From NCBI RefSeq assembly GCF_004362045.1, contig NZ_SNWX01000007.1:1-64000 (forward strand): a stretch of 64,000 bases of DNA, written 5' to 3'. Source of the DNA: Halanaerobium saccharolyticum (GTDB taxonomy: Bacteria > Bacillota > Halanaerobiia > Halanaerobiales > Halanaerobiaceae). Positions 8,628 through 18,092 of the stretch are shown here, piece after piece; the first letter of the stretch is position 1, and each line of letters opens with the position of its first letter. The notes under the pieces are model-generated. The model saw nothing but the letters and a program-made list of their open reading frames with translations. It was not told where the DNA came from and made no database searches. A program made the translations under genes and the position numbers.

Positions 8628-10439
8628 TTACTTGTCTAAAGAATAGAAATACTGCCCTGGATCTCTAATTGGATTATAGTACCATCCTTCAACCCAGTCT
8701 CTCATAACTACCTGAGCAGTTGGCTGATAGAGATACATATCAATTGCATGCTCATATGCAATATTCTGTAATTCTTTATATACTTTTTCACGCGCTTCTG
8801 GATCTGTTAAAGAAACCCCTTTTTCAATTAAAGGATCAATATTTTCTTTAGCAAATTCAATATAGTTTTTACCTTTAAAGCCACCATAAGTTCCATCACT
8901 TGCTAAGAAAGGTACCACAAAGTTATGTGGGTCAGCATAATCAGCACCCCAGGCAATAAACCCTAGAGTAAACTTATTTGCAATTAATTTATCTAAATAA
9001 GTTGCCCACTGAATTCCCCGAACATTGACTTTAAACTTAGGATTTATCTGTTCAACATAGTACTTCAACATATCGACAGCACTCTTACGAACATCATTAC
9101 CTGTGTTATAAAGAATTGTGATTTCAAAACCTTTCTCCCATAACTCACCATCAAAAGCCTGTCTAAAGTGTTCTTCAGCTTTTTCCAGATCTAAATTATA
9201 AGTTGGAGAATTTTCATCATAGCCTAAGAAAGGTTCTGGAATTGGACCCCGACCTTTCTGACCATCACCCTGAAGCACATCTTTTACAAATGCTTCGTAG
9301 TTCATCGAATAGAGAAATCCTTTTCTGACATGAATATCACTAAAGAAATTAGATGGAATACCATTACCATCAAGTTTTCCACTGTGCACATCAGGATTAC
9401 CCTCTGTTACAATATTAAAGTTCATCAGTCCAGCACCCATGTAGAGGTTTGGAAGGCCGGTAATAACTTCAACACCGTCCATGTTTCTCACCTGTGGTAA
9501 ATACTGCTTATCAACATAAACAATATCAGCATCTCCACGCTGTAACATTAACTTTCTGGTAGACCATTCATCAATCATTCTAATAATAACTTTTTTGATT
9601 GAAGCTGGTTCACGCCAGTAGTCATCATTTCTATTTAAAATAACTTCTTCACCATTAACCCACTCTACTAATTCGTAGGGGCCTGTACCATTCATAGTAT
9701 CAAATAATGGATCTTCTTCTTTAGTTGGGTTAGTATATTCAGCAATACTTCCTGGCTGACCGTCCCAACCTCCCTGTTTGATAGTCCATTCTTTATCAAT
9801 AATTGCTCCAACTCCATTATTCTGAGAGATAATACTTAAAAATGGAGGAAATGCTTGAGGTAAATTGAAAACAACACTATTTCCATCAACTTCGATTGCC
9901 TTTTCTAAATAAGCATATACTTTTTTGGATTCTTCTGCTGTCAGTTCTGAAGGGCTCTTTTCTTCTCCTAATACTTCAGTAACAACATCTGCTAATGAAC
10001 CCTTCTGGAATAATGGCTCATAAAGCATCCAGACTGGACCACCATCGCGATCCTGAATTAAAGCTCTCAGAAAACTATACTTAACATCTTCTGGAGTTAG
10101 AGGATTACCATTCTGAAAAGTAACACCCTCTCTAATTGGAAATTCGTAAACTGTACCATTTTCTCTAATTAAACCATTCTCTACAGTTGGTACTTCTGTT
10201 GCAAGATGAGGTACAAATTCATTGATATTACCTTTATTAAATTTAATTAAATTTTCATAAACATTGTCAATAATCTCAGCACTTGCTGAATCATATTGAT
10301 AATGAGGATCAAGACTATCAATAGTTCCCATATTTACTTCAATAAATGTATCAGGATTTTTAACTTCCTGAGCTCCTACTACTGAGAATACTGAAAAGAC
10401 TAAAACTAAAGTTAATAAAACTACTAATTTTTTTTGCAT
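8628..10439 (-). CDS. oppA: Oligopeptide ABC transporter substrate-binding protein OppA-like
   Basis: This 603-aa family-5 solute-binding protein is the first gene of the transporter operon. Residues 1-23 form a signal peptide (MQKKLVVLLTLVLVFSVFSV...GAQ) with no lipobox cysteine, so the protein should be soluble outside the inner membrane. Family hallmarks include LDPHYQYDSASAEIIDNVYE near the N-terminus, PLTPEDVKYSFLRAL, and a NGTGPYELVEW stretch. The start has a TAGGAGGGA ribosome-binding site. A consensus promoter lies about 160 bp upstream, leaving a long 5' leader. The ligand could be peptide or oligosaccharide; the sequence does not decide. Confidence 0.92.
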   Translation of the reverse strand: MQKKLVVLLTLVLVFSVFSVVGAQEVKNPDTFIEVNMGTIDSLDPHYQYDSASAEIIDNVYENLIKFNKGNINEFVPHLATEVPTVENGLIRENGTVYEFPIREGVTFQNGNPLTPEDVKYSFLRALIQDRDGGPVWMLYEPLFQKGSLADVVTEVLGEEKSPSELTAEESKKVYAYLEKAIEVDGNSVVFNLPQAFPPFLSIISQNNGVGAIIDKEWTIKQGGWDGQPGSIAEYTNPTKEEDPLFDTMNGTGPYELVEWVNGEEVILNRNDDYWREPASIKKVIIRMIDEWSTRKLMLQRGDADIVYVDKQYLPQVRNMDGVEVITGLPNLYMGAGLMNFNIVTEGNPDVHSGKLDGNGIPSNFFSDIHVRKGFLYSMNYEAFVKDVLQGDGQKGRGPIPEPFLGYDENSPTYNLDLEKAEEHFRQAFDGELWEKGFEITILYNTGNDVRKSAVDMLKYYVEQINPKFKVNVRGIQWATYLDKLIANKFTLGFIAWGADYADPHNFVVPFLASDGTYGGFKGKNYIEFAKENIDPLIEKGVSLTDPEAREKVYKELQNIAYEHAIDMYLYQPTAQVVMRDWVEGWYYNPIRDPGQYFYSLDK

Positions 10440-10595
10440 ACTCGAAATTCCCTCCTAATTATTTAATATATATATACTCGCTAATCACTAATCTCTTCTT
10501 TTTAAATTTACACCTCCCTTGTCAGATGTGTCTGTTTTTTAAAAAGAAAAAAAACAAATTTAATAGTTTAACACTTAAATTTTTTACTAACTTAA

Positions 10596-10624
10596 ATTAT
10601 ATAATTATTTACTAAAAAAATCAA
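10596..10624 (-). promoter_or_regulatory. Sigma-A promoter of the opp operon
   Basis: On the minus strand TTGATT (10619-10624) is separated by 17 bases from TATAAT (10596-10601). It is the best promoter in the gap and predicts a leader of about 150 nt before oppA. The leader holds a small hairpin (CAGA/TCTG near 10523-10535) next to an AAGGGAGGTG stretch that is not followed by an obvious gene. Confidence 0.75.
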
Positions 10625-10699
10625 GTTGTATCCAATTATATATCATTATTATTCAATATACGGTAATATTTTCTATCTATGAATATTATATAAAATTTT

Positions 10700-11311
10700 T
10701 TACTCAGATACTTGAGATAAAAAAAGATTTAAATTTGATAAACTGAAAATTTTAAGATTATTTTCTCGATAATAATTTCGAGTGGAGATAACTCTCCTGA
10801 CAAAATTATCTGTTTCATCAAAAGGTAATTTGTGTTCAATATTTCCCTTCCAGCCGTCATCAATCCAGTTTCTAACATTACTTTCTCCTGCATTATAGGC
10901 TGCAATAGTCTTAATCAAATTATTATCAAATTTTTGATATAAATAAGCAAAATACCAGCTGCCAAATTTAATATTCAATTCTGGATCATTAAGATCTTCT
11001 AAATTAAATTTATCATATTCAAGCTGTTCTGCAATCCAGAAAGCTGTAGAAGGCATTAACTGCATCAAACCAACAGCACCTTTAGCAGACTCAGAATATT
11101 TATCAAAACGGCTTTCTACATAAATTAAAGCAGCTAGCAATTCAGTCTCTAAAGAAAATTCTTTCGCATATTTATTTATTTCCTTCTGATATTTAACAGG
11201 TTCTATATTTCTTCTGATTATCCACAAATCAAAATTATTACTGACAACTAAAAACAATAATACCGTCAAAAGTAAGAGAATAATCCCTTTATTAATATAT
11301 TCTGTACTCAA
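10700..11311 (-). CDS. Lytic transglycosylase (SLT domain), membrane-anchored
   Basis: This 203-aa protein has one N-terminal transmembrane helix (residues 9-24, GIILLLLTVLLFLVVS) and a C-terminal soluble-lytic-transglycosylase domain. The catalytic glutamate is E66 in YVESRFD, followed by GAVGLMQLMPSTA and later AAYNAGESNV, the three standard SLT motifs. It should cleave peptidoglycan between MurNAc and GlcNAc outside the membrane. It is the last gene of the polA-mutM-coaE/mgsA-slt block, 20 bp after the fusion gene. Such transglycosylases are often neighbours of coaE in Firmicutes, and no functional tie is evident. Confidence 0.92.
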   Translation of the reverse strand: MSTEYINKGIILLLLTVLLFLVVSNNFDLWIIRRNIEPVKYQKEINKYAKEFSLETELLAALIYVESRFDKYSESAKGAVGLMQLMPSTAFWIAEQLEYDKFNLEDLNDPELNIKFGSWYFAYLYQKFDNNLIKTIAAYNAGESNVRNWIDDGWKGNIEHKLPFDETDNFVRRVISTRNYYRENNLKIFSLSNLNLFLSQVSE

Positions 11312-11331
11312 CTGCCTTTTCCTCCCTTTAC

Positions 11332-12312
11332 TTAAGCTCTATTTTTTTCAGCCAGAGAGTGAATAATCATTTCTGCAGTTGCCAGGTTAGTGGCTAAAGG
11401 AATCTCATGCACATCACAGAGTCTTAAAAGTGCACTAACATCTGGTTCATGGGGCTGAGCAGTTAAAGGATCTCTTAGAAAAATAACTCCATCCAGACGG
11501 TCTTTAGCAATTTCTGCTCCAATCATCTGATCTCCCCCAATTGGGCCAGAAGCCATTCTTTCTACATCCAGACCTGTTTCATCAATTAATCGCTGACCGG
11601 TTGTTCCTGTAGCGATCAGTCTCATTTTTGTCAGAACATCTCTGTGTTTTTTTGCAAACCTAATCATATCATCTTTTTTCTCATCGTGAGCTACTAGAGC
11701 TATTCTAATCAATTTAGTATCTTCCCCCTTCAATACTTTCTCCCAGTACATGTCCAATTTTGATTTTAAAGTTTCAATTGTTGAGTTATTTTCGATAATT
11801 ACATCAGCTTTTTCTTTTTTCTTTTCCTGAGACATTTGAGAATTTATTCTCTTTAAAGCTTCCTCCTGCTTAAGATTATTTCTTTTTTCTAATCTTTTCA
11901 TCTGATTTTCATCAGAACTGGAAATCACCCAGACCTGGTCACAAAAACGAGCCAGTCCAGCCTCATATAATAGTGGTGCCATAAAAACAACAATCTCATT
12001 ATTCTCAAGGTACTGATGGGCTCGCTCTTTCATTTCATAAATAATCAATGGATGCAGCAGTGATTCCAGTTTTTTTCTTTTATCCGGATCAGAAAAAACA
12101 ATATCAGCTAACTTTTCTCGATCAAACTCTCCATTTTTCTTTAAGATTTCTTCACCAAATTCATCAACTACCAGCTGCCATCCCTTTTTACCTTTTTGAC
12201 TAATCTGATGAGAAATCTGATCTGCATCAATAATTTTGGCTCCCTTTTGCTCTAAATACTCAGCAGCCGTTGATTTTCCAGTAGCTATACCACCTGTTAA
12301 GCCTATAATCAT
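11332..12312 (-). CDS. coaE-mgsA: Dephospho-CoA kinase fused to methylglyoxal synthase
   Basis: One uninterrupted 326-aa frame joins two enzymes. Residues 1-195 are dephospho-CoA kinase, the last step of coenzyme A synthesis: P-loop GGIATGKS (7-14), DADQISHQ (29-36) and the LLYEAGL motif (114-120). Residues 201-320 are methylglyoxal synthase, which turns dihydroxyacetone phosphate into methylglyoxal and phosphate. They carry ALVAHD (205-210), ATGTTGQ (234-240), SGPIGGDQ (255-262), [11 protein letters not shown] (281-291) and ATNLATAE (307-314). By alignment from memory with the E. coli enzyme, D261, D281, H288 and D291 match D71, D91, H98 and D101, a constant offset of 190, so the active site looks intact. 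The start has GGAGAAAGGGG upstream. It lies between mutM and the transglycosylase gene. I know these enzymes only as separate proteins. Confidence 0.95.
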   Translation of the reverse strand: MIIGLTGGIATGKSTAAEYLEQKGAKIIDADQISHQISQKGKKGWQLVVDEFGEEILKKNGEFDREKLADIVFSDPDKRKKLESLLHPLIIYEMKERAHQYLENNEIVVFMAPLLYEAGLARFCDQVWVISSSDENQMKRLEKRNNLKQEEALKRINSQMSQEKKKEKADVIIENNSTIETLKSKLDMYWEKVLKGEDTKLIRIALVAHDEKKDDMIRFAKKHRDVLTKMRLIATGTTGQRLIDETGLDVERMASGPIGGDQMIGAEIAKDRLDGVIFLRDPLTAQPHEPDVSALLRLCDVHEIPLATNLATAEMIIHSLAEKNRA

Positions 12313-12333
12313 TATTATCCCCTTTCTCCTTTT

Positions 12334-13164
12334 TTATTTTTGACATTGAGGACAAAAATAAGTTGAGCGTCCACTGATCTTAATTTTTTTAATTAAGCTA
12401 TCACAATTACAGCATTTTTCTCCTTCTCGTTGATGAACCCTGAGTTCTTCCTGGAAAGAACCTTTTTCACCAAAGGCATTAACATAATCACTAAAACTGG
12501 TTCCTCCATAAATTATTCCTTTCCGGAGAATCTCACGCATATTATGATAAACTGCTTCTTTTTCTAATTCGGTTAGAGTGTCAGCAGTTCTATCCGGCCT
12601 AACTTGAGAGCGAAAAAGAATTTCATCTGCATAAATATTACCAATCCCGGCAATAAAATGCTGATTTAAAAGCAGAGATTTCATTAAAGCTCTTCTCTTT
12701 TCGAAAAGTTTTTTGAAATCTTCAACAGTCAAATTGTCACTTAAAGGCTCTGGCCCCAGATCAGCAAGCCCACCAGCCTGTTCGGGATGATTTTTGTCAA
12801 TTAAGTAAACTCGTCCAAATTTACGGATATTATTAAAACGAATTTCCTGACCATCATTGAGGCTGAAAACAACATGAGTATGTTTATCTCTAAATTCCTT
12901 AACCTCTTTAACCAGTAATTTCCCGGTCATTCTTAAATGAATAACCATATTTTTATCTGTATTCAGCTCAATAATTATATATTTACCACGGCGGTTAATT
13001 GCTTTAATTTTTGAGCCAATTAAAGAATCCTTAAAAGCCTGAATATCAGCTTCAGGATAGGCAATCATATTTTCTTCTCTAATCTCTACTGCCGTCACAA
13101 TTTTATCTGTAACTAAAGGTCTCAGACCCTTAACTACAGTTTCTACTTCGGGTAGCTCAGGCAT
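12334..13164 (-). CDS. mutM: Formamidopyrimidine-DNA glycosylase
   Basis: This 276-aa base-excision repair enzyme removes oxidised purines such as 8-oxoguanine. The mature N-terminus PELPEVETV supplies the catalytic proline and glutamate (P2, E3), and a conserved lysine lies in GKYIIIEL near residue 60. The helix-two-turn-helix motif includes AGIGNIYADEILF. The C-terminal zinc finger has CCNC...YFCPQC. Its start overlaps the end of polA by 8 bp and it is followed 21 bp later by the coaE-mgsA fusion, so it belongs to a repair/replication operon. Confidence 0.97.
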   Translation of the reverse strand: MPELPEVETVVKGLRPLVTDKIVTAVEIREENMIAYPEADIQAFKDSLIGSKIKAINRRGKYIIIELNTDKNMVIHLRMTGKLLVKEVKEFRDKHTHVVFSLNDGQEIRFNNIRKFGRVYLIDKNHPEQAGGLADLGPEPLSDNLTVEDFKKLFEKRRALMKSLLLNQHFIAGIGNIYADEILFRSQVRPDRTADTLTELEKEAVYHNMREILRKGIIYGGTSFSDYVNAFGEKGSFQEELRVHQREGEKCCNCDSLIKKIKISGRSTYFCPQCQK

Positions 13165-15799
13165 TACGCTTCACCTCATAGTCTTCTTTATCTCTCCAGT
13201 TTTCTCCAATCTGGAGGTCAACTATCAGAGGGACATCTAATTCAGCTGTATTTTCCATTTTTTCCTTGATCAATTCTGCTGCCTGATCTAAATCAGATTT
13301 TTTAACCTCAAATACCAGTTCATCATGAACCTGAAGCAAGATATTTAAATCAAAATCTGCTTCTTTTAGGGCATCATAGACATCCAGCATTGATTTTTTC
13401 ATTATATCAGCCGCTGTCCCCTGAACAGGAGTGTTAATTGCAGTTCTCTCTGCAAACGATCGGCGGTGATAGTTGCTGCTGTTGATTTCCGGAATATAGC
13501 GGCGGCGGCCAAACATGGTTTCTGCATATCCACATTCTTTGACCTTTTCTATAGTCTGGTCCATATATTCTTTAACCCCGGAAAAACGTTCAAAATATTT
13601 ATCAATGTATTCCTGGGCTTCTTCAACTGGAATATCCAGATCCTGACTTAAACCATAAGAACTCATCCCGTAAGCAATACCAAAGTTAATGACCTTTGCA
13701 TGTCGGCGTAAATTAGGAGATACTTCTGCTGGTTCTACTTCAAAAACCTCAGCTGCTGTTTCTGTGTGAATATCAGCACCGGTATTAAATGCTTCTTTTA
13801 ACTTTTTATCTCCACTCAGGTGAGCAAAAACTCTCAGTTCAATTTGAGAATAATCTACAGCAAGTAATACCATATTCTCAGCCGAAGGAATAAAGGCCTT
13901 GCGGATTTCACGACCTTCCTCAGTCCGAATTGGTATATTCTGCAGATTAGGATCGGTACTGCTCAAACGCCCGGTAGCAGTTACCATCTGATTAAAAGAA
14001 GTGTGGATTTTTCCTGTTTCTTCATTGATCAAAGGAGGTAAAGAATTAATATAGGTTGATTTTAATTTAGATAACTCTCTATATTCGGAGATTAAGGGAA
14101 TAATCTCATGTTTACCCTCCAGTTTTTCTAAAACACTGGCATTTGTAGAATAACCTGTCTTAGTTCTTTTAATAACCGGCAGACCTAATTTGTCAAATAA
14201 GATTTCGCCCAGCTGTTTGGGAGAGTTCAGATTGAATTCTTCTCCAGCCAGTTGATGAGCTTTTTTAGTAATTATATCAAGTCTTTTGCCCAGCTTTTCT
14301 GATAAAGAAGCAAGCCAGTCTTTATCAACTTTAACTCCATTAAACTCCATCCGGGCTAAAACTTTAATTAAAGGCAGCTCTATTTCCTGATACAATTTAA
14401 GTAGATTATCTTTTTCTAGTTTAGAAATTAGTTTTTCTCTTAATTGAAAAAGTTTGGAAATTTTTACTGCAAGTTTATTTTCCTCCTCCAGCTCTTCGAA
14501 AGTTAAAGTTAATTCGCGGCTGAAAACTTCTTCTACTTCCGGTAGTGAAGATGAGGGTTGGAGTAAATAAAAAGCAAGCAGGGGTTCAAAACTAATATTT
14601 AAAACCTCTATTTGATGTCTTAACAAAGCCAGAGAAGCATCCTTTGCCCCAGACATTAATTTTGCGATCTTTTCTGACTCAAGAATATCTTTAATAGTTG
14701 AGTCTATTTCTGCTGCTGGCTGATATGAATATATTTTTTCCTCATCTATAAAAGAAAATAATAATTCTTCTATCCTGCCCTCAATAGCTTTACTGTCTTT
14801 TTCTAAGCGTAAAGCCACAGCAATTTCGCCAGCTTTTACTGCTTTTTCTTTTAAATCATTCAAGTCTTCCTCTTTTAAATTTTCAATTTCTAGATCTTCG
14901 AAATTCGCTTCCTCTTTAAAATCAAAACGATCAAGCAGAGAAGTAAAGCCCAATTTTTTAAATTGTTCTGCAGCTTCCTGATCATCATAAAGATCCAGGC
15001 GGCACTGATCAAAATCAATATCTACTGGTACATCCCTTTTGATCTTCCCAAGTCTATAACTCATTCTGGCCTGCTCAGAATACTTACGCAGATTTTCTTT
15101 CCTCTTTTTCCCGGAAACCTGATCTATATTTGCCAGGATTTCTTCCATTGATCCAAATTCTTTTAATAGTTTGAGAGCAGTTTTTTTACCAATGCCGGGT
15201 ACTCCAGGAATATTATCAGAACTATCACCCATTAACCCTTTGCGGTCTATTAACTTTTCAGGTGGAAGTTCATATTTTTCCATAACTTTATCCAGGTCGA
15301 ATTTTACTAAGTCAGAAATTCCCTTGCGGGTGTACAGGACATTTACATTTTCTGAAACCAGCTGCAGGGCATCTCTATCTCCAGTAACAATATAGACTTT
15401 ATATCCTTCTTCAGCTGCTTCTTTAGAAAGAGTTCCCAGTAAGTCATCAGCCTCATATCCCTCTTTAGCCAGCATCGGAATCTTTAACTTTTCTATTGTC
15501 TGCTGCAGCAGCGGTATCTGCGGCACCAGTTCTTCCGGCATTTTTTTGCGGGTACCTTTGTAATCCTCATATTCTTTGTGTCTAAAAGTAGGTGCTTTTT
15601 TATCAAAGGTAATAATCATCCGGTCCGGATTCCATTCTTCTGTTAAACTAAAAAGCATCCGCACAAAACCAAAAACCGCATTAGTATATTCCCCCTCATC
15701 ATTTGTAAGTAGGGGTAAAGCATAAAATGCACGATGGGTTAAACTGTGTCCATCTAATAAAAAAAGTGTTTTTTTCTCCTCATTTTCGCTATTTGTCAA
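13157..15799 (-). CDS. polA: DNA polymerase I
   Basis: This family A polymerase is about 880 aa. The 5'-nuclease domain covers roughly residues 10-290 (LLDGHSLTHRAFYALP, EGYEADDLLGTL, GVPGIGKKTA). The polymerase domain holds motif A DYSQIELRVFAHLSGD, motif B RHAKVINFGIAYGMS and motif C QVHDELVFEV. The middle 3'-5' exonuclease domain lacks the DxE metal-binding motif (the region reads AGEIAVALRLEKDS), so proofreading is probably lost, as in Bacillus enzymes. I prefer a TTG start at 15799: GGGAG lies nine bases before it, while the in-frame ATG at 15808 touches that site and the TTG at 15841 has none. Confidence 0.95.
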   Translation of the reverse strand: MTNSENEEKKTLFLLDGHSLTHRAFYALPLLTNDEGEYTNAVFGFVRMLFSLTEEWNPDRMIITFDKKAPTFRHKEYEDYKGTRKKMPEELVPQIPLLQQTIEKLKIPMLAKEGYEADDLLGTLSKEAAEEGYKVYIVTGDRDALQLVSENVNVLYTRKGISDLVKFDLDKVMEKYELPPEKLIDRKGLMGDSSDNIPGVPGIGKKTALKLLKEFGSMEEILANIDQVSGKKRKENLRKYSEQARMSYRLGKIKRDVPVDIDFDQCRLDLYDDQEAAEQFKKLGFTSLLDRFDFKEEANFEDLEIENLKEEDLNDLKEKAVKAGEIAVALRLEKDSKAIEGRIEELLFSFIDEEKIYSYQPAAEIDSTIKDILESEKIAKLMSGAKDASLALLRHQIEVLNISFEPLLAFYLLQPSSSLPEVEEVFSRELTLTFEELEEENKLAVKISKLFQLREKLISKLEKDNLLKLYQEIELPLIKVLARMEFNGVKVDKDWLASLSEKLGKRLDIITKKAHQLAGEEFNLNSPKQLGEILFDKLGLPVIKRTKTGYSTNASVLEKLEGKHEIIPLISEYRELSKLKSTYINSLPPLINEETGKIHTSFNQMVTATGRLSSTDPNLQNIPIRTEEGREIRKAFIPSAENMVLLAVDYSQIELRVFAHLSGDKKLKEAFNTGADIHTETAAEVFEVEPAEVSPNLRRHAKVINFGIAYGMSSYGLSQDLDIPVEEAQEYIDKYFERFSGVKEYMDQTIEKVKECGYAETMFGRRRYIPEINSSNYHRRSFAERTAINTPVQGTAADIMKKSMLDVYDALKEADFDLNILLQVHDELVFEVKKSDLDQAAELIKEKMENTAELDVPLIVDLQIGENWRDKEDYEVKRNA

Positions 15800-15857
15800 A
15801 AAAATCATCTCCCAGGTAAGACTTCTATTTATATTAGTCAAGTTAAATTAGTCAAAA

Positions 15858-17258
15858 TTAAGCTTCTTTCTTGTTATTTTTATTTAAAGGTAAAACTACA
15901 ATAAATTTTGTTCCTGCACCTGCTTCACTTTCTACATCAATATCTCCCTGATAATTATCAACAATCTGTTTTGCAATTGCAAGTCCCAGACCAGACCCTT
16001 TATTGGCTTTTCTTGTCCTTGATTTATCAGCCTGATAAAAACGATCAAAAACAAATGGCAAATCCTCACTGGAAATTCCCGGGCCATCATCTGTTACAGA
16101 AAAATAAAAGTTATCTGAATCAATTTTTTCAATTTTAATCTCAATTCTGCCTTTGTGGGAGGTGAATTTAATTGCATTATCCAGAAAAATACGCAGCAGC
16201 TGTTTGAATAAATTCTGATCCCCATAAAAATTGATTTCGTCTTTTTCTACAAATTCCAAATTTACTTCCTTTTCCATTATTTCAAATTCACTAATTATTT
16301 CATTGATCAAATTATTAAAATTAAACATCTCTTCTTCTCTTTTTAGTTCACTATCATCCCCGCGAGCTAAAAGTAGTAAATTTTCCATTAGCTGCTTCAT
16401 ATTAACTGTTTCTTTTTTTATAGCATCTATTGCCTCATCTCTAACATCTTTTTTTTCTTTACCCCAGCGATCAAGCAGATCAACATAACCTTTAATCACG
16501 GAAATAGGTGTCCTTAATTCATGAGAGGCATCAGATACAAACTGTTTCTGTCTTTTAAAAGACTTTTCCAGTCGGTCAAGCATTGAATTAAAAGTTAGAG
16601 CTAATTTTTTTAGTTCATCATCAGGTCCGCTAACTTCCAGTCTGCGGCCTAAATCACTGGAGCTTATTTCTCTTGCTGTTTCGGTAATTTTATTGATTGG
16701 GGACAGCATTTTTTTGGTAGTAAAATAGCCTAAAAAAACAGAAATCAAAGCTCCGATACCACCTGCCATGGTTAAAACTATGATTAAAAAATCAAGAAAG
16801 TTTTTTTCAAAGGTGATATCTCTGACTACCTGTAAATAACCTTTTGAAAAAACAAAATTATTCATTGGTATTGTTTTAACAGCAAGCCTCTTTGTCCCGG
16901 AACGAAATTCTTCAATTTCTGCACTAAATGGAATATCCATATCCTTTAAATATTTTGACTGAGCCTGTATTTTCCCATCTTTATTAAGCACTCTAAAAAA
17001 TATATTTTCTTCACTGCGGCTTATCTGCTGTAAAAGTTCTGTATCAAAAAAATTAACCGGATCTCCAATCCCTGAAGTTTGGGATAGCACTAACTCAATT
17101 GTATTATTGATACTCTTTTTGATATTATCATCAATAAAGTTGGAAAGAAAAAAATAAATTGATAGATTAACTAAAAAAATGAGCATCATAAACATAAAAG
17201 CATAAAGGATTGTAATTTTCCAGGAAATCTTGCTTTTTTTATTTACAAAATCAAACAT
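15858..17258 (-). CDS. Sensor histidine kinase
   Basis: This 466-aa membrane kinase pairs with the OmpR-type regulator next to it. It has an N-terminal transmembrane helix (about residues 15-38), an extracytoplasmic sensing part, a second helix (about 160-180) and a HAMP linker (TKKMLSPINKITETAREIS). The dimerisation domain carries the phospho-accepting histidine in FVSDASHELRTPISVIKGY. ATP-binding boxes are DNAIKFT, VTDDGPGIS and GSGLGLAIAKQIV. Its start overlaps the regulator stop by 8 bp. The signal is unknown. HtrA is the next gene upstream, which makes envelope stress a reasonable guess but no more. Confidence 0.95.
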   Translation of the reverse strand: MFDFVNKKSKISWKITILYAFMFMMLIFLVNLSIYFFLSNFIDDNIKKSINNTIELVLSQTSGIGDPVNFFDTELLQQISRSEENIFFRVLNKDGKIQAQSKYLKDMDIPFSAEIEEFRSGTKRLAVKTIPMNNFVFSKGYLQVVRDITFEKNFLDFLIIVLTMAGGIGALISVFLGYFTTKKMLSPINKITETAREISSSDLGRRLEVSGPDDELKKLALTFNSMLDRLEKSFKRQKQFVSDASHELRTPISVIKGYVDLLDRWGKEKKDVRDEAIDAIKKETVNMKQLMENLLLLARGDDSELKREEEMFNFNNLINEIISEFEIMEKEVNLEFVEKDEINFYGDQNLFKQLLRIFLDNAIKFTSHKGRIEIKIEKIDSDNFYFSVTDDGPGISSEDLPFVFDRFYQADKSRTRKANKGSGLGLAIAKQIVDNYQGDIDVESEAGAGTKFIVVLPLNKNNKKEA

Positions 17259-17949
17259 GCTTATCTGACCTCAGTACATAGCCTACACCACGCACTGTAT
17301 GTATTAATTTTTGCTCATAAGGGTCATCAATCTTACTGCGTAAATAACGAATATAAACATCGACAATATTTGTTTCTCCAGTATAATCATAACCCCAGAC
17401 ATTATTTAATAATTTATCTCTACTGACAACAATACCTTCATTTCGAATTAAATAAACTAAAAGGTCATACTCTTTTTTTGTTAATTCTATCTCTTCATCC
17501 GCCCGTTTAACAATATGAGCATCCAGATTAACCTCTACATCTGCAGTTTTTAAGATGTTATCTGATTCCACATTTCCTTTATCTCTTCTTAAATGAGCTC
17601 TTATTCTGGCCAGCAGCTCTTCTATTTCAAAAGGTTTGGTCAGATAATCATCTGCACCTGTATCCAGTCCTGTTACCTTATCTTCCAGATCAGATTTTGC
17701 AGTCAGCATAATTATTGGTATGTCCGAAAATTCTCTAATTCTACTGCAAACTTCAATCCCATTTAATCCCGGAAGCATAATATCTAATAATAATAAGTCA
17801 AAATTGTTTTCTTTTAAGGCATTAATTCCATCATAACCATTATCATATTTATCAATCTGATAACCCTCATGTTCAAGTTCTAATTCTACAAACCTTGCAA
17901 TTTGAGCATCATCTTCAATCAATAGTATTTGTTTGTCCAATTTACTCAC
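17251..17949 (-). CDS. OmpR/PhoB-family response regulator
   Basis: This 232-aa regulator has a receiver domain with the phosphorylated aspartate in LLLLDIMLPGLNG, threonine in MLTAKSD and lysine in DDYLTKPFE. It is followed by a winged-helix DNA-binding domain (ELTKKEYDLLVYLIRNEG, TNIVDVYIRYLRSKID, IHTVRGVGYVLR). The GTG at 17949 sits on top of its GAGGGG site, so a TTG nine bases downstream (17940) may be the true start. A TATAAT-like -10 lies just upstream. It overlaps the kinase gene by 8 bp. Confidence 0.95.
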   Translation of the reverse strand: MSKLDKQILLIEDDAQIARFVELELEHEGYQIDKYDNGYDGINALKENNFDLLLLDIMLPGLNGIEVCSRIREFSDIPIIMLTAKSDLEDKVTGLDTGADDYLTKPFEIEELLARIRAHLRRDKGNVESDNILKTADVEVNLDAHIVKRADEEIELTKKEYDLLVYLIRNEGIVVSRDKLLNNVWGYDYTGETNIVDVYIRYLRSKIDDPYEQKLIHTVRGVGYVLRSDKHV

Positions 17950-18037
17950 CCCTCTTATTATATCAATTATTAGGATAAAATTAAACCGTTAAAAATAAGT
18001 TCTCAGTAATTTAATCTTTTTGAAATATTTCAGAATA

Positions 18038-18075
18038 TTATTAAAAAAAGAAAAGCCGGGCTGGTGAGGCCCGGA
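18038..18075 (-). terminator. Terminator of htrA
   Basis: CCGGGC (18056-18061) pairs with GCCCGG (18069-18074). On the minus strand it is followed by CTTTTCTTTTTTT. It separates htrA from the two-component genes. Confidence 0.9.
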
Positions 18076-18092
18076 TTCTCTATTATAATTCT

